A DNA stretch of 64,000 nucleotides, taken from positions 1 to 64,000 of the forward strand of contig NZ_FNDE01000011.1 in the NCBI RefSeq assembly GCF_900099925.1. Reading direction: 5' to 3'. Both the position numbers and the translations under genes were made by a program. The notes below the pieces were generated by a model. It saw only the letters and a list, made by a program, of their open reading frames with translations, did not search any database and was not told the origin of the DNA. Source of the stretch: Aneurinibacillus thermoaerophilus. GTDB taxonomy: Bacteria > Bacillota > Bacilli > Aneurinibacillales > Aneurinibacillaceae. Each line of letters opens with the position of its first letter. The first letter of the stretch is position 1. Positions 1-7,719 of the stretch are shown in pieces.

Positions 1-273
1 TTGGGTGAAAATTATAATATTTCCTTAGTTGAATGGAATCATGATATTGACCATGTGCATATTTTGTTCAAAGCACATCCAAATACTGAAATGTCAAAGT
101 TCATCAACGCTTATAAAAGCGCAAGTTCTCGACTTATCAAAAAGCATTTTCCACAAGTAAAAAGAAAACTTTGGAAAGAGTATTTTTGGTCAAGAAGCTT
201 TTGCTTGCTTACAACGGGTGGTGCGCCCATTGAAGTGATAAAGCAGTATATAGAAAATCAAGGGATGAAGTGA
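1..273 (+). CDS. tnpA: IS200/IS605 TnpA transposase, N-terminally cut by window edge
   Basis: This is the Y1 HUH single-strand transposase of an IS200/IS605 element. It cuts and joins the hairpin ends as single-stranded DNA. The visible 90 residues contain the HUH metal motif as His-Val-His in the stretch DHVHILF, and near the C-terminus the tyrosine of IKQYIENQG that forms the covalent 5'-phosphotyrosine link. Family members are about 130-155 residues, so some 40-60 residues lie before base 1. The TTG at base 1 is unlikely to be the true start. The broken tnpB begins 11 bases downstream in the same direction. Whether TnpA is intact cannot be judged from here. Confidence 0.85.
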   Translation: MGENYNISLVEWNHDIDHVHILFKAHPNTEMSKFINAYKSASSRLIKKHFPQVKRKLWKEYFWSRSFCLLTTGGAPIEVIKQYIENQGMK

Positions 274-284
274 GGTGATTCGAT

Positions 285-1303
285 ATGGCAAACAAAGCAT
301 ATAAATTTCGTCTGTACCCAACGCAAGAACAAGAGCAACTTCTTGCAAAAACCTTCGGTTGTGTCCGCTTCGTCTACAACAAAATGTTGGCTGAATGGAA
401 GGAAACATATGAACAATTCAAGGATGACAAAGAAACGCTAAAAAAGAAAAAATTCCCTACTCCTGCAAAGTACAAAAAGGAGTTTGTATGGCTAAAGGAA
501 GTAGACAGCCTTGCATTGGCAAATGCTCAACTCAACTTACAAAAGGCATACAAAAACTTCTTTTCTGGTCGTGCTGAATTTCCGAAGTTCAAAAACCGTA
601 AGTCGAGACAGTCCTACACAACCAATGTGGTGAACGGAAACATTATGCTTTTTGATGGCTATATCAAATTACCGAAACTAAAACTTGTGAAAATGAAGCA
701 ACATCGGGAAATTCCGTCACATCATATCATGCTGTTGTTGGCTTAGATTTTTCTATGAATGGCTTATTTGTTGATAGCGAAGAGGGTAAGACAGCCAATT
801 ACCCTCGTTTCTATCGCCAAGCCTTGGAAAAATTAGCGAAGGAACAGCGTATTCTATCACGCAGAAAGAAAGGCTCTAATCGTTGGCACAAACAACGTCT
901 GAAAGTAGCGAAGCTACATGAAAGGATTGCAAACCAACGTAAGGACTTTCTTCATAAGGAATCACATAAATTAGCGAAACGGTATGATTGTGTGGTTATC
1001 GAAGACCTCAACATGAAAGGAATGTCACAAGCCCTCAATTTCGGTAAAAGCGTTGCTGATAATGCATGGGGCATGTTCACGACACTTCTCCGATACAAGT
1101 TAGAGGAGCAAGGGAAAAAGTTTATCAAAATAGATAAGGGGTTTCCATCATCAAAAACTTGTTCATGTTGTGGTCAAGTAAAGGAGTCTCTATCTCTTTC
1201 TGAGCGCACCTTTCGCTGTGAATGTGGTTTTGTGGCAGACAGAGACTGGAACGCTTCTATCAACATCAAACATGAAGGATTGCGCTTATTAGCGTTAGCA
1301 TAG
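285..1303 (+). pseudogene. tnpB: TnpB (IS605 OrfB) RNA-guided nuclease, broken by internal deletion and frame change
   Basis: TnpB is the omega-RNA-guided DNA nuclease of IS200/IS605 elements, ancestral to Cas12. Frame one (285-746) gives the N-terminal part starting MANKAYKFRLYPT, then runs out of frame after KLKLVKMKQHREIPS. A second frame picks up around 705-725 (GNSVTSYHAVVGLDFSMNG) and runs to 1303 with the whole nuclease half: RuvC-I Asp in GLDFSMNG, RuvC-II Glu in VVIEDLNM, the zinc site CSCCG...CECG, and RuvC-III Asp in ADRDWNAS. About 30-45 residues expected between the parts are missing, so the lesion is a deletion that also shifted the frame. All catalytic residues survive, which suggests a recent break. 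A separate start at 755 would give only a nuclease half. Confidence 0.85.
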
Positions 1304-1316
1304 CAAAAAGAACTCT

Positions 1317-1426
1317 TGGAACGAGAGGGATAGCTCGGTCAGTTTTCGTTGGCTACTAAAAGCAACGATAAGTCGAGAAGCCCCCACTTCAAAAACCGTA
1401 AGGTTTTAAGTGGTGGGTAGTTCACA
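1317..1426 (+). ncRNA. IS605 right-end hairpin, likely 3' part of an omega-RNA
   Basis: Directly after the tnpB stop lies about 110 bases of non-coding DNA ending in an imperfect hairpin: CCCCCACTTCAAAAACC (1381-1397) folds onto GGTTTTAAGTGGTGGG (1402-1417). In this family the right end is both the TnpA recognition hairpin and the scaffold of the omega-RNA, whose guide comes from the DNA just beyond the element. The RNA role is inferred from the family. The hairpin itself is visible. Confidence 0.55.
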
Positions 1427-1572
1427 ACCTTTCTGATTCAGTTTGTTATATAAGTGTTTGGCAAATTTTCGCTTTTCCTTGTTATTTTTTAAATTTTTTT
1501 GTAAGATTTTTCGTGAAATTGCAGGTAAATCGTTACTTCATGACTAATTATCAAAGTATCGGGAGGTGCGAT

Positions 1573-1725
1573 ATGATGAGTGAAAAGATGTTTATCGGGG
1601 AGACAACAAAAGATGGCTATATTATTATTCCGCCGGAATTATATGGGGTTATCGGAAGTACATTTGATGTTTATACGGACGAAGAAGGGCGATTGATTCT
1701 GCGGATTTTTCAAAAAAGTCAGTAA
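1573..1725 (+). CDS. Small AbrB/MazE-like DNA-binding protein
   Basis: This is a 50-residue protein starting MMSEKMFIGETTK. The start was chosen at 1573/1576 because GGGAGGTG (1561-1568) sits just upstream; the longer frame from 1513 lacks a good ribosome site. The sequence GYIIIPPELYGVIGSTFDVY followed by DEEGRLILRIF matches the swapped-hairpin AbrB/MazE/SpoVT pattern (a beta-strand, Ile-Pro-Pro, a short helix ending in Gly, then two strands). Such proteins bind DNA as dimers, often as antitoxins or transition-state regulators. No toxin gene is adjacent: the next genes are a VanY-like enzyme on the opposite strand and the IS remnant. The assignment rests on the pattern only, and no specific target can be named. 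Confidence 0.6.
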   Translation: MMSEKMFIGETTKDGYIIIPPELYGVIGSTFDVYTDEEGRLILRIFQKSQ

Positions 1726-1821
1726 GTAAGCGTTTTTATGAAGCGTTTAGGGTGGAAGCAGGATAATGACTGCGCTTGTGACAAGAAGGGGAAAGACGGG
1801 ATTGTTTTGATGGATAAGTCA

Positions 1822-1873
1822 GGCTGTTGATTATTCAAGATTTTTGTGTTGACACCATGATTCATCAACAGCC
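1822..1873. repeat. Perfect 10-bp inverted repeat with 32-bp spacer
   Basis: GGCTGTTGAT (1822-1831) is repeated in inverse as ATCAACAGCC (1864-1873), ten bases beyond the stop of the opposite-strand carboxypeptidase gene. There is no T-run on either strand, so it is not a standard terminator. It may be a weak 3' stem or an operator. Confidence 0.45.
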
Positions 1874-1883
1874 TTGTATTCCA

Positions 1884-2699
1884 TCATTTTGATACGAGTA
1901 TCATATGTTGTACGTATTCTTCTAACGTTATATTTTTGCTTGCGATTTCCTTGGCAATGTTTATCCCTACATAACGGATGTGCCAGGGTTCGTATTTATA
2001 TCCGGTGATTGCTTCTTTACCTTTTGGATAACGAATGATAAAGCCGTATTCTGGGGCATGTTTGGCCAACCATTTTGCTTCGGGAGTATTAGCGAAGCAA
2101 TCTTCGGCCGCACATTTGCCGGTGCTGCCAGAGACGTCAATGGCAAGCCCTGTTTCATGTTCACTGTGACCCGGCGCCGCGCTGAATTTTCGCGCTGCTT
2201 CTTCTCCGTGGGTTTTGATATAGCGGTTGAACAGTGCTGTTTGCGTCTTATAGGAACGGTAGCCGGAGACGCCGCTCAGGTGGATTCCGTCTTTCTTCGC
2301 ACCGGCGAATAGCTTTTCTAAAGCTTGCGCCGCCTCTTCACGCATGAGCCGCTTTTCTAGTTTTTCTTTAAAAATAAACGGAACATTTGGTTCTACCAAA
2401 TCGGAAGGTTTATAGCCGTCTGGAAGCATCCATTGTTTGTTGACCAACACGGCGATATTGTCTGGATTGGCGACGACTTGCACAGCCTTGTTGTTTGCAT
2501 TTACAGTTTCATTTTTTGCTGGATTTTTTGAAGCGGCAGGTTCTGAAGAATAGCCGCTGGACTTGGACGCTGAAGAGGTGGGTGGCGTTTTTGGTGTTTC
2601 AGAAGACGTAGCCGCTGTTTGTTCACTGCACCCGGCGAATAGGGTTATCGCTCCGGCAAGCAACAGAGCACCTGTAACATTACGACGAACTTTATGCAA
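1884..2699 (-). CDS. D-alanyl-D-alanine (or LD-) carboxypeptidase lipoprotein, VanY/M15B family
   Basis: This is a zinc peptidase that trims the terminal D-Ala of peptidoglycan stem peptides outside the membrane. The 271-residue protein begins with a lipoprotein signal (lipobox LFAGC near residue 24), then a Ser/Pro/Lys/Ala-rich linker of about 60 residues, then the catalytic domain. M15B motifs are complete: SGYRSYKTQ, the zinc motif SEHETGLAIDVS with His and Asp ligands, and EPWHIRYVG with the second His. AAGGAAGAG precedes the ATG at 2699. It is transcribed alone. Close relatives are B. subtilis YodJ and pneumococcal DacB/LdcB; substrate chirality (DD versus LD) cannot be settled from sequence. 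Confidence 0.9.
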   Translation of the reverse strand: MHKVRRNVTGALLLAGAITLFAGCSEQTAATSSETPKTPPTSSASKSSGYSSEPAASKNPAKNETVNANNKAVQVVANPDNIAVLVNKQWMLPDGYKPSDLVEPNVPFIFKEKLEKRLMREEAAQALEKLFAGAKKDGIHLSGVSGYRSYKTQTALFNRYIKTHGEEAARKFSAAPGHSEHETGLAIDVSGSTGKCAAEDCFANTPEAKWLAKHAPEYGFIIRYPKGKEAITGYKYEPWHIRYVGINIAKEIASKNITLEEYVQHMILVSK

Positions 2700-2819
2700 A
2701 AAAATCTCTTCCTTTCTTTCTATGAAATTCTCCTCGTTTTTTACCCAGTGAGTTTTTAAAGATATAAAAATATCCCCCTGTGTAGTATAAAGAATTTCTG
2801 GATAAAAGCAACGTGCTTT

Positions 2820-3617
2820 TCATAATAGACCATGAGCTCGATATAATGCATTTTTTCGATTATCAAGATACTTCATAGGCTGCTCATCTCTTACTTTATA
2901 CACATCGTTCAGATTAACGGATGTGATGAGAAGTTCTTCGTTGTTTCCGCCTCTAGTCAAGAAGTTGCCTTCAGGAGAGATTACGGCGCTTTCCCCGAAA
3001 TACAGCGTCATTCCTTCAAGACCTACTTTGTTGGCTGCCGCGATAAATATTTGGTTTTCTAATGCCCGGGCCCGTAAAAAGACTTCTTGGTGCGGCTCAT
3101 AAGGAACGCTGTGCGCGTTTAGCACCATAATCATCTCTACTCCATTCATTGCATAAATTCTTGCCATCTCAGGAAACTCCACATCAAAAGTCATCATGAT
3201 GGCGATGTTTCCGGCTTCTGTGCGGAAAACAGGGAACTCTTCACCAGGGGTGAAAAATTCTTTTTCCTTATCGAAGAGATGAACTTTTCGATATACCCCT
3301 TTCAAGCTCCCATCTTTCCCGATAAAGGCGGCAGAATTGTAATATTGATTTTTATAAAATTCGGGGAAACCAATAATCACACCGATACCGGCTTCTTTTG
3401 CTTTTTCTTGAATGATTTGAATGCTTTCTCCCTCTGCTGTTTCCGCTAACTTTTGAATCTGATCTTGGATGAAGTACCCTGACAGAAACAATTCTGGAAA
3501 TAGAACATAATCCACGCCTTTTTCTTTGCACATTTGTATTGTTGAAATGGTACGGGTAAGGTTGGATTTTTTATCGAATGGAATTCCTTTTAACTGTGCC
3601 AGTGCAATCGTTAGCAT
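2820..3617 (-). CDS. Nitrilase-superfamily homologue lacking the catalytic cysteine (pseudoenzyme)
   Basis: The 265-residue carbon-nitrogen hydrolase fold is complete and ends normally. Nitrilases use a Glu-Lys-Cys triad. Glu is present in FPELF (E42) and Lys in YRKVHLF (K111), but the Cys normally found before the conserved FDVEFPE block is Thr here (T143, codon ACT at 3191-3189). Amidase activity by the known mechanism is therefore not expected. The gene lies 9 bases behind the sigma-54 activator gene on the same strand, so the two are almost certainly co-transcribed, and an intact nitrilase lies in the divergent operon. A ligand-binding or regulatory role is an inference. A single-base sequencing error would not convert Cys (TGT/TGC) to ACT. 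Confidence 0.88.
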   Translation of the reverse strand: MLTIALAQLKGIPFDKKSNLTRTISTIQMCKEKGVDYVLFPELFLSGYFIQDQIQKLAETAEGESIQIIQEKAKEAGIGVIIGFPEFYKNQYYNSAAFIGKDGSLKGVYRKVHLFDKEKEFFTPGEEFPVFRTEAGNIAIMMTFDVEFPEMARIYAMNGVEMIMVLNAHSVPYEPHQEVFLRARALENQIFIAAANKVGLEGMTLYFGESAVISPEGNFLTRGGNNEELLITSVNLNDVYKVRDEQPMKYLDNRKNALYRAHGLL

Positions 3618-3626
3618 GATATTGTT

Positions 3627-4883
3627 TTACCTTCCTTCATTACGAAATTCTTTTAGCTTTTTGGCGATCGTTGATTGATCGACCCCTAATGCTTGTGCCG
3701 CTTTGTATGTGCTTTTGTAAAGTTCGTACGCTCTTGTAATTAAATCTTTTTCCAGCCTTTTTTTTGCTTCCTTTAAAGGTATAATTTCGCTTTTCTGATA
3801 TGGCTCAGTATATTTTGTACTTAAAGAATGAAAGAATGGAGGTAAATGTGTAAGCTGGATTTCATTGTCCTCGGTTGTAATAAAGATTCTTTCGATTATG
3901 TTTTCTAATTCCCTTACATTCCCTGGCCATTCATATTGTGTAAAAACGTCTTCAACATCTGGATGAAACGTTTTAAAAATGCCGTATTTTTTCACCAGTT
4001 TGTTCAGAAAATGACGCGCTAAATATACAATGTCTTCCTTTCTTTCTTTCAATGAAGGAATTTCAATTGGAACGACATTAAGCCGATAATACAGGTCTTC
4101 CCGGAATTTTTTTTGTTGGACAAGTTCCAATAAATTTTGATTCGTAGCGGCGATAACACGGACATTGATGGGGACTAATTTAGCTGAGCCAATAGGGCGA
4201 ATACAGTTTTCTTGTAGAACTTCAAGCAACTTCACTTGAAGATTCAAAGGAAGTTCACCAATTTCGTCAAGGAAAACAGTACCTTCATTTGCTGATTCAA
4301 AGATTCCTTTTTTTCCTCCCCGCTGTCCCCCCGTAAAGCTACCATGCGTATACCCGAACAATTCTGCTTCCATTAGTGGTTCAGGGATAGCACCACAGTT
4401 CACAGAAACAAAGTTTTTGTCTGAACGGCTGCTGTACTTGTGGATGAGTTTAGCGATCATACTTTTTCCTACCCCGGATTTACCAAGCAGCAGGATGGTG
4501 GAATCAACGTAGGAGACTTTTTTGATAATTTCCATTATTTGTTTCATTTTTGCTGAATGGGCAATAAAAGAAGTTTCTATCGTTGAAATTTCGTTTTCTG
4601 TGCTGGCATACTGCACTGTTTCTTTGTCCTTTGATATTGCCAGTAATATTTTATCTTTTTCTTTTATAATCAGAAATTCAAAGGAGGATATTTTCAATTG
4701 TACAATTTCATTTTCATGCAGTGTGTTTACTTGTTGCTGAATGATGTTTTTCAGAAGATGGAGCGTTTCTTCATTAAAAAATGTACGCAAAAGTTCCAGC
4801 TGATTTAAGCTGAAAAGAGGTTCATTTGATTTTGTTATAGTATGTAGTCTCCAATGATAATTAACTTTCATATTTTCTATCAT
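3627..4883 (-). CDS. Sigma-54-dependent transcriptional activator (enhancer-binding protein)
   Basis: This is an AAA+ activator that remodels sigma-54 RNA polymerase. The start is placed at ATG 4883 (MIENMKVNYH), nine bases after AGGAGGA; a TTG at 4910 gives a poorer start. Layout: a sensor region of about 120 residues with no domain I recognise; the AAA+ core with Walker A GKSGVGKS, the sigma-54 contact loop GSFTGG (a variant of GAFTGA) and Walker B TVFLDEIG; the arginine-finger/R-box region with GNVRELEN; and a C-terminal Fis-type helix-turn-helix (KAAQALGVDQSTIAKKL). The divergent operon from 5146 carries a -24/-12 promoter and repeated upstream sites, so it is the obvious target. The downstream partner is the pseudo-nitrilase. 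Confidence 0.93.
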   Translation of the reverse strand: MIENMKVNYHWRLHTITKSNEPLFSLNQLELLRTFFNEETLHLLKNIIQQQVNTLHENEIVQLKISSFEFLIIKEKDKILLAISKDKETVQYASTENEISTIETSFIAHSAKMKQIMEIIKKVSYVDSTILLLGKSGVGKSMIAKLIHKYSSRSDKNFVSVNCGAIPEPLMEAELFGYTHGSFTGGQRGGKKGIFESANEGTVFLDEIGELPLNLQVKLLEVLQENCIRPIGSAKLVPINVRVIAATNQNLLELVQQKKFREDLYYRLNVVPIEIPSLKERKEDIVYLARHFLNKLVKKYGIFKTFHPDVEDVFTQYEWPGNVRELENIIERIFITTEDNEIQLTHLPPFFHSLSTKYTEPYQKSEIIPLKEAKKRLEKDLITRAYELYKSTYKAAQALGVDQSTIAKKLKEFRNEGR

Positions 4884-4912
4884 TTTTGAAAATCCTCCTA
4901 CTATACACAATA

Positions 4913-5028
4913 ATGAAAAAATTCATCTGGTGATTTTTTTCATTATCCTGTGATTTTTAACTATTTTTTAACGAGATTCCCTCTTTAATTTTGAATATAT
5001 AATGATTTTTTTCATTGATTTTCTTCAT
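4913..5028. promoter_or_regulatory. Four copies of a 13-bp element, putative enhancer sites for the sigma-54 activator
   Basis: TGATTTTTTTCAT occurs at 4931-4943 and 5003-5015, with close copies TGATTTTCTTCAT at 5016-5028 and TGAATTTTTTCAT (read on the minus strand) at 4913-4925. Each is itself near-palindromic (TGA...TCA). They lie 40-155 bases upstream of the -24/-12 promoter at 5068, the distance range of enhancer-binding-protein sites. The 4913 copy also sits near the activator's own start and could allow autoregulation. Function is inferred from position and repetition. Confidence 0.7.
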
Positions 5029-5067
5029 TGTACAGCCTGTTTTTATTATTTTCAATAAATTTTATAT

Positions 5068-5083
5068 TGGCATAAAATTTGTA
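5068..5083 (+). promoter_or_regulatory. Sigma-54 (-24/-12) promoter of the permease-deacetylase-amidase operon
   Basis: TGGCAT (5068-5073), five bases, then TTGTA (5079-5083) matches the consensus TGGCAC-N5-TTGCA at the invariant GG and G with the correct 11-base phasing. It lies 38 bases before the first small ORF and 63 before the permease start. The divergent neighbour encodes a sigma-54 activator, which strongly supports the call. Confidence 0.85.
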
Positions 5084-5120
5084 TTTAAGAAATTATGTAA
5101 AAATTGAGAGGAGGGTTTAT

Positions 5121-5159
5121 ATGAAAAGGAATAAAAGATGGGGGGATGTGTATGTCTAA
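5121..5159 (+). CDS. Possible 12-codon leader peptide overlapping the permease start
   Basis: ATG at 5121 follows a strong ribosome site (GAGGAGGG, about 6 bases away) and encodes MKRNKRWGDVYV before a TAA at 5157-5159. The permease start codons (5146 and 5152) lie inside it in another frame. The best Shine-Dalgarno sequence of the operon therefore serves the short ORF, with the permease probably translated by coupling or from the weaker GGGGGG run. The peptide itself is unlike anything I recognise. Confidence 0.4.
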   Translation: MKRNKRWGDVYV

Positions 5160-6537
5160 CAAGCAGGCACCTCATTTTCGTAGAACATTAACGTTGTTTC
5201 CGCTTGTTATTCTCGGTCTCGCTTACATGGCTCCGATGACCGTGTTTTCCACGTATGGAGTTGCGGCGCAGACGACACATGGCATGGTTCCAGCTGCTTA
5301 TATAGTAGCCCTTCTTGCTATGCTATTTACTGCATATAGCTACGGAAAGATGGTAAAAGCATATCCTGTTGCAGGTTCAGCTTATACGTATACACAGAAA
5401 ACGATCAGCCCTCATCTTGGATTTCTGGTTGGCTGGTCTGTATTGATGGATTATCTTTTCTTGCCGATGATTAATTTTCTGCTATCTGGCATTTTCTTAT
5501 CGGCTGCCTTTCCTTCAGTTCCATCGTGGATCTGGATTATTTTGTTTATCGCCATGATTACGGGGATCAACATTTTGGGGATTCGAATGACGGCAAAAGT
5601 CAACGGAGTGCTTGTTTTATTTCAATTTCTTGTGACCGTAATTTTTGTGGCCTTAGCCGTAAAAGGAATTACAAATGGAATGGGGCTGGGCACGCTGTTT
5701 TCTGTGTTACCTTTTTATAATCAGGATGTTTCGTTTTCTTTTGTGCTGGCCGGAGCTTCGATTCTATGCTTGTCGTTTCTCGGATTTGATGCGGTGACAA
5801 CGCTTTCAGAAGAGACGATTGAACCTAAGAAAACAGTACCAAGAGCTATTTTCCTAGTGACATTCATTGGAGGAGCACTTTTTACTTTTGTATCTTACAT
5901 TACACAAGTGGTGTATCCGGATTTTACTTCGTTTAAAGTTGTAGATTCTGCTGCTTTTGAAATTGCTCAATACATTGGGGGAGCGTTATTTGCTTCTTTG
6001 TTTCTGGCAGGAATGATTACTTCGACGATTGCATCTGGCATGTCATCGCACGCAAGTGCAGCGCGACTGCTATTTGCTATGGGGCGGGAAGGCGTACTGC
6101 CAGAGAAACTATTTGGCTATGTACACCCGAAATATAAAACGCCATCCCGCAATATTTTTCTAATTAGCTTATTTTCATTATCAGCGCTTGTTGTTGATTT
6201 AGCGACAGCCGCTTCTTTTATTAATTTCGGTGCGCTAGTAGCGTTCACATTTGTCAATCTGTCCGTTATTTTTCACTATTATATTCGCAATAAACAGCGC
6301 GGTATAAAAGGGGCTTTTCTGTATGTATTACTGCCGCTGATTGGTTCCGGGTTTACTATTTGGCTTTGGACGAACCTGGACAAACATTCGATTATGCTGG
6401 GAAGCGCCTGGATTATAGCAGGAATTGTGTATCTGCTGTATTTAACGAAGTTTTTTACCAAAAAGCCGCCGCAACTCCATTTTGAAGAGGTTGAATCTTC
6501 TGTTGATTCAACAGAAGATCAGTCCATTGTTTCCTGA
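5146..6537 (+). CDS. APC-superfamily amino acid/polyamine permease
   Basis: This is a 463-residue inner-membrane permease with about 12 hydrophobic segments. The N-terminus carries the APC signature (LGLAYMAPMTVFSTYGVAA), later GMSSHASAARLLFAMGREGVLP, and the loop LGFDAVTTLSEETIEPKKTVPRAI typical of amino acid/polyamine/organocation carriers related to PuuP/YfnA. It is the first full gene of the sigma-54 operon and is followed 27 bases later by an acetylpolyamine-deacetylase-like enzyme, then a carbamoylputrescine-amidase-like enzyme. A polyamine, acetylated polyamine or related amide is therefore the likely substrate (inference). ATG 5146 or 5152 may be used. Confidence 0.88.
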   Translation: MCMSNKQAPHFRRTLTLFPLVILGLAYMAPMTVFSTYGVAAQTTHGMVPAAYIVALLAMLFTAYSYGKMVKAYPVAGSAYTYTQKTISPHLGFLVGWSVLMDYLFLPMINFLLSGIFLSAAFPSVPSWIWIILFIAMITGINILGIRMTAKVNGVLVLFQFLVTVIFVALAVKGITNGMGLGTLFSVLPFYNQDVSFSFVLAGASILCLSFLGFDAVTTLSEETIEPKKTVPRAIFLVTFIGGALFTFVSYITQVVYPDFTSFKVVDSAAFEIAQYIGGALFASLFLAGMITSTIASGMSSHASAARLLFAMGREGVLPEKLFGYVHPKYKTPSRNIFLISLFSLSALVVDLATAASFINFGALVAFTFVNLSVIFHYYIRNKQRGIKGAFLYVLLPLIGSGFTIWLWTNLDKHSIMLGSAWIIAGIVYLLYLTKFFTKKPPQLHFEEVESSVDSTEDQSIVS

Positions 6538-6564
6538 GTTACTACGCTAGAGGAGAGAACAGGG

Positions 6565-7662
6565 ATGAAATCAATCGGTTTTGTTTTTCACGAAGATTAT
6601 GTAAAGCATGATACAGGTGAGCAAGTGTATGTTGTAGGAGGAAACGAAACGCTGAATGTTGGTCTGGAATTTGAAAACCATTTTCGCGTTCGCTACATCA
6701 AGGAGATGTTGGAGAAAAGTGGGCTGCTGGCAAAAATGAAAACGTTTGTGCCGGAACCGGCTACCGATAGGGATTTGCTGCGTGTGCATACACAGCGTCA
6801 TATCGACAATATGAAGGAAACAGCTCGTAAAGGTCTCCGTGTGTTCGGCCCGGAAGCGTATGGTTGCCCTGTTTCAGAAGAGATTGCCCGTCTATCTGCT
6901 GGGGGTGCGATGAAAGCGGTTGATATTGCGATGGATAATGAAGTGAAACAGGCGTATGCACTCATTCGTCCACCGGGACACCATGCCACAAGCGATCAAG
7001 CAATGGGATTTTGTCTGTACAACAATGTCGCGATTGCAGCCCGGTATGCGCTGGACGTATACGGCCTGGAACGGGTGGCGATTGTGGATTGGGATGTACA
7101 CCATGGAAACGGAACGCAGGATATTTTCTACCATGATAAAAACGTGCTATTTATCTCTGTACATGAAGATAGCTATTTTCCGGCGAATACAGGAAAAATT
7201 GAAGAAGTTGGCGAGGGAGAGGGAGAGGGTTATAACGTTAACATTCCCCTTCCTTCCGGGACAGGGAATGCGGGATATCAATACGCATTTGAGCAACTTG
7301 TGCTTCCGATTCTTGAGAAATACGAGCCGCAGTTGCTGCTCATTTCCGCTGGACAAGATCCAAACTGTATGGATCCGCTTTCCCGTATGGTGGTCACGCG
7401 TGAGGGATTCCGTTATATGGCGAAAGTGGTGCGGGAGTTAGCTGAAAGAATATGCGATGGGCGCTTGGTAATCCTTCAGGAGGGCGGATATAGCCTACCG
7501 TACTTACCCATTGCTACATTAGGTGTAATCGAAGGGCTAATGGATTGCGAAGCAGACTTCCGTGACCCGCATTCCGTTCCAGAGCGACCGGTTACACAGG
7601 AACTGTGGGAAGCGATCTTTGCATGCAAGAAGATATTTTCTCAATATTGGAATAATATTTGA
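6565..7662 (+). CDS. Histone-deacetylase-family amidohydrolase (acetylpolyamine deacetylase-like)
   Basis: This is a zinc amidohydrolase of the class II HDAC / acetylpolyamine amidohydrolase family, removing acyl groups from amines. The 365 residues are full length. Visible active-site elements are RPPGHHA (about 134-140, with the paired His), zinc ligands D177 and H179 in DWDVHHGNG, the third ligand D265 in SAGQDPNCMDP, and the catalytic Tyr in EGGYSLPYLP near residue 309. GAGGAGAG precedes the ATG. The position between a polyamine-type permease and a carbamoylputrescine-amidase-like enzyme supports a role in uptake and deacetylation of acetylated polyamines. An acetoin-utilisation AcuC role is less likely because no acu genes are nearby. 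Confidence 0.88.
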   Translation: MKSIGFVFHEDYVKHDTGEQVYVVGGNETLNVGLEFENHFRVRYIKEMLEKSGLLAKMKTFVPEPATDRDLLRVHTQRHIDNMKETARKGLRVFGPEAYGCPVSEEIARLSAGGAMKAVDIAMDNEVKQAYALIRPPGHHATSDQAMGFCLYNNVAIAARYALDVYGLERVAIVDWDVHHGNGTQDIFYHDKNVLFISVHEDSYFPANTGKIEEVGEGEGEGYNVNIPLPSGTGNAGYQYAFEQLVLPILEKYEPQLLLISAGQDPNCMDPLSRMVVTREGFRYMAKVVRELAERICDGRLVILQEGGYSLPYLPIATLGVIEGLMDCEADFRDPHSVPERPVTQELWEAIFACKKIFSQYWNNI

Positions 7663-7719
7663 AATAATCTTTTGTATAACATTTTTGTCATAGACAATAT
7701 ATTTCAGGAGGCAACAAAG

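Larger units (their letters stand above)
1..1426 (+). mobile_element. Decayed IS200/IS605-family element, right part
   Basis: The window opens inside an IS200/IS605 insertion sequence. In order it holds the 3' part of an HUH transposase gene (tnpA), a broken tnpB, and a non-coding right end with the folded hairpin these elements use in place of terminal inverted repeats (1382-1417). The left end lies outside the window. The right boundary is placed near 1426, after the hairpin, from the typical layout of the family. tnpB has lost its reading frame, so the element probably cannot encode a working TnpB nuclease. Confidence 0.85.

Noticed and set aside
1822-1873. Terminator for the VanY-like gene
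   Set aside because: The 10-bp inverted repeat has a 32-base spacer and no T-run on either strand, so it is listed only as a repeat.
6565-7662. AcuC acetoin-utilisation deacetylase acting on AcsA
   Set aside because: The HDAC fold is shared, but no acuA/acuB genes are adjacent, acsA is 21 kb away, and the operon partners point to amines or amides.
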